A stretch of 64,000 nucleotides of DNA, from NCBI GenBank assembly GCA_037576215.1, contig JBANDB010000002.1, forward strand, positions 1,364,001 to 1,428,000. Reading direction: 5' to 3'. Below, one piece after another: positions 19,962 through 32,047 of the stretch. A program made the translations under genes and the position numbers. Position 1 is the first letter of the stretch. The number at the start of each line of letters is the position of its first letter. Under the pieces are notes generated by a model. It worked only from the letters and a program-made list of their open reading frames with translations. It did not search any database and had not been told where the DNA came from. Origin of the DNA: Armillaria gallica. Its lineage: Eukaryota; Basidiomycota; Agaricomycetes; Agaricales; Physalacriaceae.

Positions 19962-20062
19962 CAGATATGGTGTAATGGCTAACATTGTTGCCTCTCATAT
20001 GCACAATGTTTGGCAGCACCCATGCAGCAGCTCAGGGTTTGATTCCCTGTATCTGGATTTGC
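19962..20062 (+). repeat. tRNA-derived module, long form
   Basis: TCAGATATGGTGTAATGG (A-box-like) to GGTTTGATTCCCTGTATCTGG (B-box plus acceptor 3' strand), about 96 nt. The 7-bp acceptor ends pair, but the middle cannot be folded into a standard anticodon arm with confidence. It is most likely a SINE head or tRNA pseudogene. Confidence 0.6.
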
Positions 20063-20545
20063 GCTTTCATAGTCAATTTGTAGTGTTTTTGGACCATCTT
20101 GTATGCATGTCACATGAGTGAACACTGATAACTAGGGTGCATACCAGAGTTGGAGTAGAGTCAGTAGACTGTAGCATAAAACTGTGACAAACTTCCCCAA
20201 GTGACAGGGGAATAAACTACTGTTGTTTACTGACCTCTCCCCAAGGCCAGTGTTTTTGATCTGTAATTGACCCTTACTTATCCTACTAAGTGCATATCTT
20301 GGAAGGTGCGCTCTCTTCTCTGTAGTGCTAACAAATGGCATCTTATGTATGAATTGTACTTTCTAGCCTTGGCAATCTTGCTTCGATATCTATTGGTATT
20401 ATGATAATATCATATCCAACACTTACATAGGAGTCCATGATCTCATTCTCCAATGTTGATATCAAGGATATGTATAGTTATGGGAAAACTAGGTGAGCTC
20501 CACAAGTTCCCTTCAAGGGTATAGTACATCAAACCAGCTTCACTA

Positions 20546-20622
20546 TGGTTTGGATATGTGTAACGGTTCACCAAGATCATCACCTGGGGTTCAAATCCTC
20601 ATGTCTGAATAAGGTGGCTGCA
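20546..20622 (+). repeat. Degenerate tRNA-like module
   Basis: TGGATATGTGTAACGG followed 30 bp later by GGGGTTCAAATCCTC. Spacing and motifs fit A and B boxes; the acceptor ends pair poorly. Confidence 0.45.
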
Positions 20623-22414
20623 TTGAATTATATTTTTTCTCTCTTTGAAACATTGCCTCAATCTAAAGCCTTTCCTCTGTGACGTGATATAGATTTCAGA
20701 ATGTGAACTCACAATAGGCAGCCTGGATTGAGGAACTATCTGTTTCCTTTCTCAGGCTCCCTCCTCACCCACACCGGTACTTGTTTGTTCATCCCCGTTC
20801 TTGTCTGGTGAACTTGTTTGAGGTGGAGCCAAAGTATGCTTGATTATGATTGTAATCAGCTGAGCCTTTCAATATGTTATAGAGTCTCTCTAAATATCAA
20901 TATCTTCCTCCATATCCTGCAAATGTCTACAGGCCATCTTCATGTTTCCCATCCCAAGTTTCTTCTATTTGCAAGGGCAAGACACTGTCCTTAAGATCTT
21001 CGGTGGATATGAAGTATCCACTACACATTCTTCCTATCCTCATATGTAAAACAAAAATGGGCTGCTAAGAGAATAAATGCACAATTAATAGGAGACAGAT
21101 TGACAAGGACAGGTTTGACATTGGGCAGTGCTATCGATGTGGAATGTGGCAAACAGGTAGGTTGTCATCTCTAATTGAGCAGCAGCTGTGAGCCAGCTTG
21201 GAGGCTAATATTGGGTATGTGGATGACAGATGAGGAATAGGAACTGGACTGGGCACTCAGGCCTACAGACACAAGAAATATAACACATCTATGTCAGACA
21301 GTGCAGAATAATGAACAACATGATGGACTCACCCAGCTAAGGACACTGTATTTCTGAACAGTGCATCCAAGGTCAGCCCAAACACAATGTTGCTCAACCA
21401 GTGAGGTGAATCCTTTGAACACAGGAGTTTTGTGATATCACAGAGAAGGTATATGACAGTGTCAGCCTGTGGGCTTGAGCACCACAATTGCAGTTGACGC
21501 TATATGTGGAGTCCAAATGTGTTAGATACACATGAGGACCTGGAGTAGGTGCTACAGTCAGACAACTCAGAGTGACAAGAAAGCAACACGCACCTATTGA
21601 GTCGAAGAATGCATGACAGGAATCCTCAGTGATGCTAATCGTGCCCGTCTAATACATTCAGAAACAAAATCGAAGAGTCCTGCATAACGTAGCAATGTTT
21701 TGATGCAGCAATGGTACAATGTCATGGTGAGAAGAAAGGCTGCCAGAATTGTTCCCACGATACCAGTCATTTTGTCTGGTACCACCAAAACCTCTGTCGC
21801 TCGCCACTTTCTAGCTTAAACCACCAGTCACCGAAAATGAGAATCCTTGGTGCACCCCATGCTCATCTCATAGCCTTCAATAATTGCACCAAATATCCAT
21901 TGACCACCACCTACCACTGTCATCCATGAGCATCTTCCCTGCAGCATGTGAAAGTCCGCACATGTATGGACCGTGCATGTCTTTGACATACACTTGTTGC
22001 AAAAATACTGAATCTCACATACCTGAACAATGAATACAATCCACTCACTGCTCCTTTCACACCAAGCCGAAGCCATGTTATGTTATGGAGATTTGTGAGA
22101 AGTAGGACTGCTCAGGGCATTTGGAGGGACGGTGTTCATTGTTGATTTGGAAGAGGTTGGGCTAGCAGATCCTCAGAAACAATGGGTGTGTCAAGTGAAT
22201 ATTGCACTGGAAGAAGTACCTCAAGCGCTGGCTAAAGAACAAGCCTACCTCATTGTCTATCTTGATGCTATACTGAGCATCTACCACCAGTGTACATTGA
22301 CACTCTCGCTACCATCAATATGATGACCCTTGAACTTACAGGAACATCATTTTGCAGGACTCTGGACACCATTACATTCCATGACAGCTCTCAAATTATT
22401 CTGACAGTAACAGG

Positions 22415-23060
22415 AGGACTGCAGCAACCAATCTTTCATCCTATTCACAGCATAGATCTACGAGGTGCACACATTTGGCTTTCTTCAAGTCGGACCAGGA
22501 GAAAAATCAACATGCTCACTCTCAGGACCGGATGTCATTTCATTTCATCTATTTATGGCTTTGTGCATACCAGGAGGGCTCTAAATCATTCGGATATGAT
22601 GGAACAGAAGATGTCACTCCATGGGGTTCAATTCCAATTCAATTCCCCAATTCCAGATCAGAGAAGAGATTTGTTATTTTTTGTACTCACTGTCAAATTT
22701 CATTTCTCTGCAACAAGTTCTCTGGGACACTATCACATTCCACAAAATTCTTGGTATCCCTGAACCTAAAATTCCATGGCCTATTCTTTATGAACATAAT
22801 CCTAGTGTGCATATAGTAGGAAGTGCCATATGGAAGTTGACGTTGGGGGGAGAAATCAGCACTTTGGGATGTGGCACAGTTTGGGAATTGCATTGCTTCT
22901 TGTTGAATGCACAAGGAGGTCTCTAAATCATCCAGATACAGTCAACAGATCATGCTGCTGCTTTGTGGGGTTTGATTCCCCAGTTCTGGATAGCCAAAGT
23001 CTCATGAGTCCACCTGTGGATATTTTTGGCACTTGCTGCTGAATTTCACTTCTCCATCTA
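22415..23060 (+). repeat. Dispersed repeat R1, long copy with two tRNA-like modules
   Basis: Aligns along most of its length with 33785-34400. It has two modules, each introduced by a CTCTAAATCAT(T/C)C sequence: one at about 22585-22640 (GGATATGATGG, GGTTCAATTCC) and one at about 22930-22992 (CCAGATACAGT, GGTTTGATTCC). Between them are shared landmarks CTCTGGGACACTATCACATT and CCTAGTGTGCATATA. This reads as a dimeric tRNA-derived SINE. Confidence 0.7.
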
Positions 23061-24342
23061 TTGTCACCAGGGAAAAAATCCAGGTTTTTGATTCCATGGA
23101 AATAGCCAACATGATCCTGATGGACTTTTGATCTACCTGCATCAATTTTGACTACTAGCACAAGTCGGATTGCATTACCTCCCTGCTGCAAATGAAGCAT
23201 CCATCATGGAGAGCAGGAAACAAGTTGGGCAGCGATGACTGGCTCCTAGTAAAACATGCTAACCACAAAAGCCATTGTAAGTGGGAGTCCAGTCCAACAA
23301 GCAGCATATGGCTTCTCGGGGAGACCTTGGTGTGATCATTGGTGGATTTGTATATGAACCATCACAGAAATTATGGAATCCCTCCACAACACCAGTATAA
23401 ATAATTCAAGCCCTTCAGTACAGCAGCAAACTACACACAGCTTATTTTGGATTGGGGAATTGTGCTTTACATACCCATGAGGCCTTGTAGATAAATTACA
23501 TTGACAGATAACTTGAGTAGATGCCTAGAAGTCATGTTCACCCCTGCACAAGCATAGTTGACATGGTAGGCAGAATTTAAGTCCAACTACAAGGACCTTG
23601 TTGTTCACCTCTGCTGTAGTACTCAGTGTCTACCACTGGCACACATTGACACCTACCATCATACATGCAATGTTGTCACCCAACCACAGCCTATCATAAT
23701 TCCACTGGATACAAATGCACTGCGATGATTATCTGCCTCAGCTCCTTGCCACAGCATATCATGTTGCTCAGTGAACTCTGGGAAATATTTCTCATTGCAT
23801 CAGAGATATGTTTGTTCTGTGGTGGTACCTACATCATGAACAATGGTTTAATAGCAGCTATTTGCAGTGAGGTTCTAATCCCTATGTCTACATAAGTAGT
23901 AACTAAGAAGGAAATTTTACTTGTACTTGCCATCAGGTATAGTCTGGTATTATGTATATGTTGCTCTTCTTGCCTGGAAGAGTCTGCCCTGCATTTGCTA
24001 CCTTCAAGGCTACAGCTACATCCAATTCCATTCATTGAATTTTTAAAGTTCTCAATCCATGTCATTGTCTGCTCAGTGCTGAGTTGACTGATATTTTCTG
24101 CACAGCCCTTGCCAAATGCTACTGTGATGGAGGAGCCAGTAGTCCATCTAACTCCAGATCCAAATTCTATAAAGGAAACAGTGTGGAGAGTACAAGCCCA
24201 GTTGTACAGACTCTCAATTAATTACTGATACAGACAAATTTCTTTGATTTCACTGCAACATATCTTATTTTATTCCTACAGCTTGATCCTTGCCATGCAT
24301 GTCTCTTTACACTCGCTTGCCACCAAGTTTCTTTGGTCCTTC

Positions 24343-25083
24343 TCAATCCTTGATCCACTGCTTAATATACAACTCTACCATCATCGCAGTATGCTGACCA
24401 TTTGGGATAATACAATATACGAGGGTCGCAGACCCATCTCGAGCCTTGGCTAGCATCTCCGGATTGATACTTTTAGCATGCAGTTCTGAAGACTCAACAT
24501 GAAAGCAAGGTTTGACATTGACAGCACAATAGTCCAGTACCTGAAGCATGGACCACAAAGGATCAGGCTTTCCATTCACTGCAATATACACATTTAAGAA
24601 CACATCCCACTCTGAAGGTTCTTGTCCATCAAGTCCAATGTGTTGACAGTTAAGCTCCTCAAAGGCACTTCTATTACTCAAACACATGGGTAAGGGGGCA
24701 GTGTCTAGGATTTTGCTGAGAAAACACAAAGAGTTTGAAGACAAACTAATGAACCAGTTCTGAGTTGTTTGATCTTGGTGCAGAGGGGATGGTGGTCACC
24801 AGAAGACCAGTCATCCTTTTGGCATTTCTGTGAACAGTATCGTGTGAACTGGCAGCCTGAACAAGCCATAGACTTTCTGACTGATGTTCCAGGACACTTT
24901 ATGGGAGGTTAGAATGATTGGTGGATGCTCGACATGGTGCTACACACCTGGCTACTACTGCAAAATGAATTGCCTATAGAGCAGATATCAGATTGGTATG
25001 AAGCAATGTTTATGAACTTTGTCCACACTTCGCAAACCTGCTTCAAGCCCAGGTCTTCAGAATTGAGGAACCCATCAATGCGC
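24343..25083 (-). pseudogene. MYND zinc-finger gene, C-terminal part (downstream of LTR-B insertion)
   Basis: Continues the minus-strand gene from 26796-28253. From the insertion site it reads RIDGFLNSEDLGLKQVCEVW to a TAA at 24909. In the same frame there follows a MYND finger: KCPGTSVRKSMACSGCQF, then TRYCSQKCQKDDW and HHPLC (about 24775-24900). After a frame change near 24750 the tail (SLCFLSKILDTAPLPM to the 24343 stop, with LVYCIIPNGQH) follows. MYND fingers are protein-protein interaction modules, and basidiomycetes have many such genes of unknown role. The TAA before the finger and the frame change indicate decay, unless small introns remove them. Confidence 0.7.
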
Positions 25084-26795
25084 TGACACGCTTGAAAAGC
25101 ATTCACACGTGTAATTTTGCGAAATGTATCAATATATACATTTTATAAAACCTAGATACCGAGGAAATGAGATATACCTTAGAGTGCAATGTCCTAAGTG
25201 CAGGCAATGCAATACCTTGAGTGATGTCTGGTGGAGTGCATGGCTTAACTGTAGAGTGATACCAGAAGGGTCACACTAAGTCTAAAGCCCCAGCACTTGA
25301 CACTGAGTATGCTGATGATGCACAGAGGATGCACGCTAAGAATAGAACCAGGAAAGCTCAGGAGATAATTGATATTTCACGTAACCTTGATCTATGATGC
25401 ACAGGGCATGGCCATGCCGGGAGCTAGCGCTCTAGACCTCAGAATGTTTAGAATAGAATTGAAGTAAGACTGATGTCTCTGACTTTGGCCGATGTGCGTG
25501 AGGCCCAGACTAGAAACTAGTGGTCCTAGAAGACCATGGAAATCATTAGAAGATATTATTACCATAAGACGAGTTGTGCACTATGCTACAACTCCGAGGA
25601 GATACTAGGCGATGTCAGTATGTGTGGATAGCGCGGCTAACCGATGTCGTGCAGCTGAGAGACTGGGATCTGGCCCCGAGCTGGAGCTCTGAGTAAGCAC
25701 CAAGCAATGGTGTGATTATGGCAACATGCATGGGACCCAGGAAAGGAAGTTCCACCAGCCAAGAGTTACTATTTAAGATTGTATTAATATGTAGAGTGCA
25801 TAGTATAAATACCATAGTGTAGTAATAGTGTACAAGTTTTAGACCCCCCTTGTTGGAGCGCAAAAGCCCTCAGCTTAGCGCTCTAGCTTCAGGATTAGTT
25901 TGTAGCTTCAAGCAGGAGAATATACCTTTTATTGATAACATTTGAGTGACTTGAGTAGTGCATGAGGCATAGAAAGCTTGTGCAGGACTTGTGTATGATT
26001 TGAGTGATTGGTTGACTTGCGCTCTACCCTGAGAATAAGAGATATTGTGTCATTGTGGACACGCTCTTGAGTTTTGAGGGTTTCTTGTGATGTGCAGTGC
26101 TACAGGTGGCAGAGGTTCAAACCCTTTGGTCTGGTTAGTGTTCATGCAGAGGCCTTCTCTTAACATGTGGTGCTACAGGCAGCAGAGATTCAAACCCTGT
26201 GGTCTGATTAGTGCATGCCTGAGGGTTCTCATTTCCACAAGCGGCAGAGGTTCAAACCCTTTGGCTTGTCGGATGGGGTTTATTTGGTTATTGTTTCTCT
26301 GGATCAGCACAGGTTCAAACCCTGTGGGTCTACGATTGGTTTGGAAGCTTGAGCGTGTGGGTTCAAATCCTGTGGCTTGAGTGGACGTGTTTTGAAGGGT
26401 TTTTGCTTAGAGCGCAAGCTTTGAGTTGTGTTTAGAGTGTGTTTAAGTTCTTTGTGGTCACCTGTGTGTGTCGTGCAAGGCTTATTGAGGGTTTTGTTGG
26501 TGTGTGGCGACGAGTTGTGTATTGTAGTACACCTTGCCTTGTGGCCCGGCGACATCCGTTGCCCCTCTTGTTATAAAAGCCTTTGGACTTAGAGAGATCT
26601 AGATACCCTACGAGCACTATTGCTATATGTGTGTATCGTATATTCCGAGAGTTTAGTTGTGTTGCTTCAATCTGCTTCTATCGCATAATATCCCCCCAAG
26701 AACTTTGAGGGTTTGTGTGTGTAGTGTTGGGTGTGGGTGTGATCAGTGTCTTCGACACTGTTGCATTTCTAGCCTGTGTGCACAGAGTCTCTTCA
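25084..26795 (+). mobile_element. LTR-B copy B: solo LTR-like element splitting the MYND gene
   Basis: A 1712-bp block beginning TGACACGCTTG and ending GTCTCTTCA, flanked by GCGC at 25080-25083 and 26796-26799. TATAAATA (about 25802) and TATAAAA (26572-26578) are candidate promoter boxes and give the plus orientation. Excising it with one GCGC restores an uninterrupted host frame across the junction (QRQR-IDGF). Copy A is at 3406-5181 in inverse orientation. Confidence 0.9.
26095..26390 (+). repeat. Array of five GGTTCAAACCC-type motifs inside LTR-B copy B
   Basis: Cores near 26113, 26187, 26249, 26312 and 26360, each with GGTTCAAACCC or a one-base variant, spaced about 50-73 bp. They match the polymerase III B-box consensus. 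See the matching array in copy A. Confidence 0.7.
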
Positions 26796-28253
26796 GCGCT
26801 GTCGCTGGATTTTGGAGATTGCCCTTCTGGACTGCTTCAGAATCAAAGTGTAAATGAAATGGGATGTGAACATGTGTATGATGGTCATGGTATGCTTCTC
26901 TGCAGAGGTCTTGAGTATTTGGTTCTCCTGGTGAATGAGCTTGTGATAAGCATGCATGTTGCAGAGTGCCTTGAACATATAGAGAAGGATGTCATAGCCA
27001 AGGAGTTGATGGATGTACAAATGTCCATCATGTGTGAGTCTGATGATGTAAACCAAACCCATGGTAACACACCTTGTCACTAAGGGCAGTGTTCTATAGG
27101 TGAATCGTACATGCCAGGTAATGATTCGGAAAGCAAGACACATCCATTTGAGAATGTTGTTTTTCAGTAGAGCAGCATGAATGTTTAGGGAGTCACAGGT
27201 GAAGTAGAAAGCACAAGATGTGACAGCCAAAAAAGATTGATAGAGAAGTGTTATGTCTGATTCCTCTGGAATATAAGCAAACTGGTCCATGATGAATTGG
27301 ACAACCAGGTTAGCAGTGAACATAGTGTTTTCCTCAAGTCGACGAACAAAGAGTTTCACCTGCAGCTCATTACATGTCATGAACCCATGATCTACAGCAG
27401 TGAAAAGTGCCCATGTATCATCGAGATCATACTTCATACAGCCAGGGGGAGGGTGAAACCAAAGAAATGGAAGATAATCTGTAAATATCTTTGGTTCCAT
27501 CTTCATCTTATTCTGATTGGTAGTCTAGGCCAGGATGAATATCACCACATGGTGAAAATCGATGAATGTGAATTCAGATCTTCAGGATGGTAAGATGATT
27601 TGCTCACAGAAGAGACATAACCAGAATGATATGGCAGGCATAAGGGTGACCATGGAGGAAGTCCAGTTTGCTTCTGCCATGCATGCCAGTTTGAGGAGAA
27701 ATTGGTTGCGGAGGCTCATAGCCAGTACAAGCATTGAATTGCAACTGAAATTGAGCACATCTTTGGGATCAAGCGAAGGCACTAGTGGAAGACACCCTCA
27801 CTTCATATCCTGGATAGAGGCTGTGTCAAACTTGAGATTCTCTTCCATGACACAAAAGAAAGCCTGAAGGGCCAGGCAGTTTTGGCTAGCTTGTAGGCCC
27901 AGTGCCATCATAGCCTCATATAACCCATTTTTGGCCAATTTCTGAGCAAGTGCATCAGTATGAATAGCTGCATCGAGACATGAAACTGTACTTGCAATGA
28001 GTTTATTCATTGGAGTTGATGATCCCTGGTAAAGAAGATAGACCTCTTGTAAGTTGCTAATGAAGATATAAATTCCTACTGTGAAATGACATGGCCATTG
28101 AGTAATGAAAATATGCAAAGCGAAGACATAGCACTCAGGCTGTTTACATTCACAAATTGGATCCGAGCACACTAAGCAAACCAAATGTTTTGAGTGCTTG
28201 AAACTTGGCTTAGGAACTTGAAAAAAGAGTGCCAGCAGGCTGATCATTAGCAA
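26796..28253 (-). pseudogene. MYND zinc-finger gene, N-terminal and central part
   Basis: Minus-strand frames read in order: 28253-27798 (STPMNKLIASTVSCLDAAIH, LAKNGLYEAMMALGLQASQN), 27782-27582, and 27506 to the insertion (FLWFHPPPGCMKYDLDDTWA, ALFTAVDHGFMTCNELQV). The frame changes between blocks probably mark short introns or small indels. The last block runs in frame through the LTR-B target site into the part at 24343-25083. I know the PPPGC..YDLDDTWALF..DHGFMTCNEL style from basidiomycete MYND-domain proteins. The true start lies upstream of 28253 and is not resolved. Confidence 0.65.
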
Positions 28254-28390
28254 GCATTAATGAAAAAGCATCCAGTGGTACTGGGAACTTGGAAGCCTGT
28301 GCATGAGAATAAATCCACTGGAGGTGCAGCCACCTATGGTGTCAGTTTAGAGACAAAAATAAGGACATCACATATCTTTGGCTCAGCACA

Positions 28391-28568
28391 CACTCATTCG
28401 CAGTAATTGTCAGTAATCTGTGGTAATTCACAGGAATTCACAGGAATCAGCAGGAATACCTGGTAATACTGCCCTCATTCCAGCAATCTAGACCTTGAAT
28501 TCTCCCTCCATCATTACCACTGATTACTGTTTATTACTGCTCATTACTGCTAATTACTGGTGAATTCC
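28391..28568 (+). repeat. Foldback repeat FB-1 built on GGTAAT units
   Basis: Starts CACTCATT and continues with GTAAT/GGAAT motifs about every 10 bp. After a short centre it reverses to ATTAC motifs (TTACTGCTCATTACTGC). The whole is an imperfect inverted repeat. An inverted relative lies at 30146-30307. Confidence 0.65.
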
Positions 28569-30145
28569 AGATGATAAAAAGTCCTAATGGGGGGTGATCC
28601 GCATGCTCTTCAGGGTCTCAGCCCTCCAATCCATCTGTTAAAGTCACCAACTAGTGTAGTCTGTCTGATGGACTTTCATTGTTGAAGAAAGGCAGCGATG
28701 TGGTATTGAGTAGCTACTAGTACATGTAAGAAAAAAGGAGGTATTCAAAAAGTTTACTTCTCAAGTCCATCTCCACAGTTGAAACCAAAAAGGCTAGCCA
28801 TTTGTTACAATTCCCTCGTGGTATTCTATAACATTTGGTAGATCAGTGTAAGGCTTGTCAGCAAGAGTGAGCAACTGTAGTCAAAGAATCATGAATTGTA
28901 TCTGTGTGAACACTGTTAGCTTTGCTTCAAGGGTAAGCAGGACAACAGACCTAATATATTATGCAAGAAGTATTCTGTTAGCACTGGACACTCCAACCAA
29001 CATCCTAAAACCAACACTTTAGCTGGCATGGCAAGGATTAGCAGAGAGGCGGGTACCTTTGTTATCATGACTGGCCTACGCTTGCATCTTGACACCCTCC
29101 TTCCCACATCCCCCGAAAACTAGTGCATATCAACATCCAACGACTTCCTTGCCTAGCGCATCCATCCTGTGTTTGAGCGATTGGATGACACCAAGGAATT
29201 TGTTGGTGTGGGGGAGACAGCGGCGCCTCAGGCTGGCACTAGTACCCAGAAGGGGGTATGAACATGCTCAAGACACATCATCTAAGGGAGGAATAATTTT
29301 GAGGCAAGCATCAGTCACCAAGAAAAGAGATAAGCTAGTTCACATATCTTGTATCCAATGTCAAGCAACTACCTTCTCTTGCAGCCTCACCAGCTTCCAC
29401 TGCCTCCCACTTCAACAAGCAGGAGGTCTTCATACAGCAAATGTGGCCATTGTCATTGTCTGAGTTGTCAACCAGCTGTCAGGGAACAATGGCAGATTAG
29501 TAAGGGAAAAGGTATCACAGCAAGGTAGATGTGCCCTAACCCCCAGGTGATGATGACAACAGATCTGTTGGTGTGACTGGCTGATGCTCATGTGTGGATT
29601 CTGACTCGCCTAATGTTGACTCAGCTGATGACGTGTTCCCATGCAGAGGAGTACCAAGTCTAGGGGAAAGCTCAGTGAGTAACAAAAAGGCATGGCCAAA
29701 ATCACCATACCTTTATCCGTGAGTCTATGCAACATCAACCTGCCTTTCAATTTCCCTCACATCCTTTTCTCATCACAGCTGTTCCTTCTCTGTTGCAAAA
29801 ACTGTGTCCAGATGGCAAATTGCTGTCTCTGTGTTGAGGTCTCTAATCAAAAATGATGTGTTAGTATAAGAATACGAAGTGAACATACTGCTCATGCCAA
29901 TGAAACCCTAAATTTCTGCTGACCATAAAGACCACTGTAGTCTTGAAGGGCAAAAAACAGTGTCAACAAAATCTACACCATCATCAGCATAAGACAAAAC
30001 ATGAACGAGGATTGCTGCTTGGTTGCATAGTGGTGTATGCTAATCGATATAAGTGCCTAGTGGGTCAATGCCAGGGATGCCACATGAGGACCCTGAAAAC
30101 AAGGTACCACAGTTGATTTGGTAGGAGATGGCGATTGGGGTGTTG
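28569..30145. other. Interval between the two foldback repeats
   Basis: About 1.6 kb with no supported gene; the frames at 28916-29107 and 29089-29463 have no recognisable motif. If FB-1 and FB-2 are the ends of one element, this is its interior. Confidence 0.4.
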
Positions 30146-30307
30146 GTGGTAATCTGCAGTAATGAGCAGTAGGGTAGAGAAGGGAAATTCAGATGAAAAA
30201 AGGCCGGTTATTACCTCTGATTACCAGTGATTACCCCAGATTACCACGAATTCTCATGAATTCCTGTGCATTCCCACCAATTACCGAGGATTACCAGGTA
30301 ATGAGTG
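30146..30307 (-). repeat. Foldback repeat FB-2, inverted relative of FB-1
   Basis: Its reverse complement begins CACTCATTACCTGGTAATCC, continues with GGTAAT units at about 10-bp spacing, and ends in an ATTAC-rich arm containing CTGCTCATTACTGC, as FB-1 does. Confidence 0.65.
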
Positions 30308-30618
30308 GTTTTTGCCTCTGTTTGGGGTGATTCTCATATTTTGGGTGTTTTTGTCTCTATACCTGCACCATAGCCACCGGCAAGTAGTGGCAAGTCAGCT
30401 CTGGAGCAGAAGCTTACTTATAAATAGGCGAATAGTCTCTGTTCTTGATGCTCTATGGTCTGCCTGTCTTCCTTGCAAAACTGAAATGACCTCTGTTATG
30501 AGCATTCAAGTTTCCCTCTCCCTTCTTCCGAGACTGACATTGCTGTCTGCCCTGTATTTGCTATTTGAAGACTGCTGCCTTGACAATAATCTCTCTTGGC
30601 TACATATCCACCATCTCG

Positions 30619-31646
30619 CAAGGGGCTATCAGAATTGCGGCCCAGAACACCAGATAGGTAGGGCTGCATGCCATAACTGTATTGTATGGGAATACAGCTT
30701 TCATGTATGGTATATGTACCAATGCCGTGAGCACTTCTAGCAACCCCATACAATATGGCCATCGACAGCTGTATTTGTGTGGCAGTGCTTCAAGGGGAGA
30801 ACATGCATTTCTGAGGTCAATATATGTTCTATAATACAGATTAGAATGACTTACCATAATGTTCTTTTGGACTCCCACATATTTCATGCCTTCACGACTC
30901 AAAATCTTGCATGTAAGGCAGTATGACATCACTCTGTCAACCCATAACTCTTTCAAACTCTCTCAAATTGGTCAATTCCATGGCCAGAATGCAGTCTGAA
31001 CGTGTTGCAATGTACAGTATGTTGATTTTACAGTATTTGGCACCATCTTCACAATGATTATAGGTGCATACCTGACTTCCATGAATATGGCCATATATAT
31101 GACCATCACAACTGTAATTGTACAGTCTGAAGCTGTCAGCAACCTTTACTATACGGTTTATGGTCAGTGATGGATGATGTGCAACCCTATGGGTAGGATG
31201 GGTAGGTAGGTAGGTTGGGCCAGCAGGCCCAAAAAAAAAAAAGTTAACCCTCCTCAAATCACCTCAAAACTGCCTTCCAAATGTACAAATGTGAGATATT
31301 TATCTAATGAATAGATCTACAATGTTTATAATGCTTGTGCAGTACAACATTGAGAGTAGACAAAGTATTGGCGGCACTGCCATCATGAGTCAGCATATGA
31401 CATCATGTGTCCAAATTCATGTGCTTTACTTATCTGACCAGAAATGACTCAGATTGTAATCAAAATGATATTCGGTTGAATAATAGTACATGAATGCGAC
31501 ATAAATGCCCATTTTTGCTCTATAATCAGCTCAATGTGGAGTGTATGACATCATTTTGATCACATGGAGGTAGATAGGTCCAGTGCTAGTGCACAAAATT
31601 TTTTAATCGACCCTATGTCATTTTTTTTCATTCTGGTAGCCTCTTG
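30619..31646 (+). mobile_element. hAT-like MITE, copy 2, with a nested element
   Basis: Ends CAAGGGGCTATCAGAAT and ATTCTGGTAGCCTCTTG are terminal inverted repeats related to those of copy 1 (59990-60464). The flanks CCATCTCG (30611-30618) and CCATCTTA (31647-31654) are an 8-bp duplication in which one CG became TA. It has no coding capacity. It is longer than copy 1 because 30659-31189 is inserted in it. Confidence 0.85.
30659..31189 (+). mobile_element. Second hAT-like MITE nested in the first
   Basis: A 531-bp block starting TAGGGCTGCA and ending TGCAACCCTA. The flanks CAGATAGG (30651-30658) and TGGGTAGG (31190-31197) both derive by single-base transitions from CGGGTAGG, which is the uninterrupted sequence in copy 1 near 60023-60030. 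This gives an 8-bp target duplication. Confidence 0.8.
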
Positions 31647-31654
31647 CCATCTTA

Positions 31655-32047
31655 TTGTTCTAGTATGACACTCTTCAAGTGCATCTGTAAGTCAACTGCA
31701 GGTGAATTCTGGTAACCAAAAAGAAACAAAAGGACTATGACATCACCCGAATTCTCCAGACAGATCATCCTCATCTACGTACTTCAGCTCATCTATTCAC
31801 TACGTGTTTCACAGTCGCCACGCTCATCCATCTCACCACTCTCACTGTCCTGCCCTCTCAGCTTTTAAGGTTGGGATGAGTCGACGACTCGTATGGCAGT
31901 GTCAATCACAAGGGCAAGGATGGCCACAATAACAACGGCAGCAAAGACAGCTGGCTGGAGAATGAGATACTACACTGGAGGCAGTAAATCTGACTGTAAG
32001 TAACTACCTTGTCATCTACCACAAGCACCATTGTGTGCCACCATCGC
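31655..32047. other. Short interval without a gene
   Basis: Nothing recognised between the MITE and LTR-A copy 2. The TCGC that precedes LTR-A is at 32044-32047. Confidence 0.5.

Larger units (their letters stand above)
18193..24342. other. Repeat-rich, gene-poor interval
   Basis: About 6.1 kb without a convincing gene. It holds a short TG run (about 18582-18597), several tRNA-like modules and members of two dispersed repeat families listed separately. Short frames at 21594-22076 (minus) are hydrophobic and could be remnants of a small membrane protein. They carry no motif I recognise. The rest is CpG-poor and shows nothing further. Confidence 0.6.

Noticed and set aside
19962..20062. Possible functional tRNA gene
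   Set aside because: A and B boxes and acceptor ends are present, but no proper anticodon arm can be drawn and several related degenerate modules exist, so a SINE head is more likely.
21594..22076. Hydrophobic minus-strand frames that might be exons of a small membrane protein
   Set aside because: No family landmark, and the start codon of the second frame is not ATG; kept only as a remark in the interval entry.
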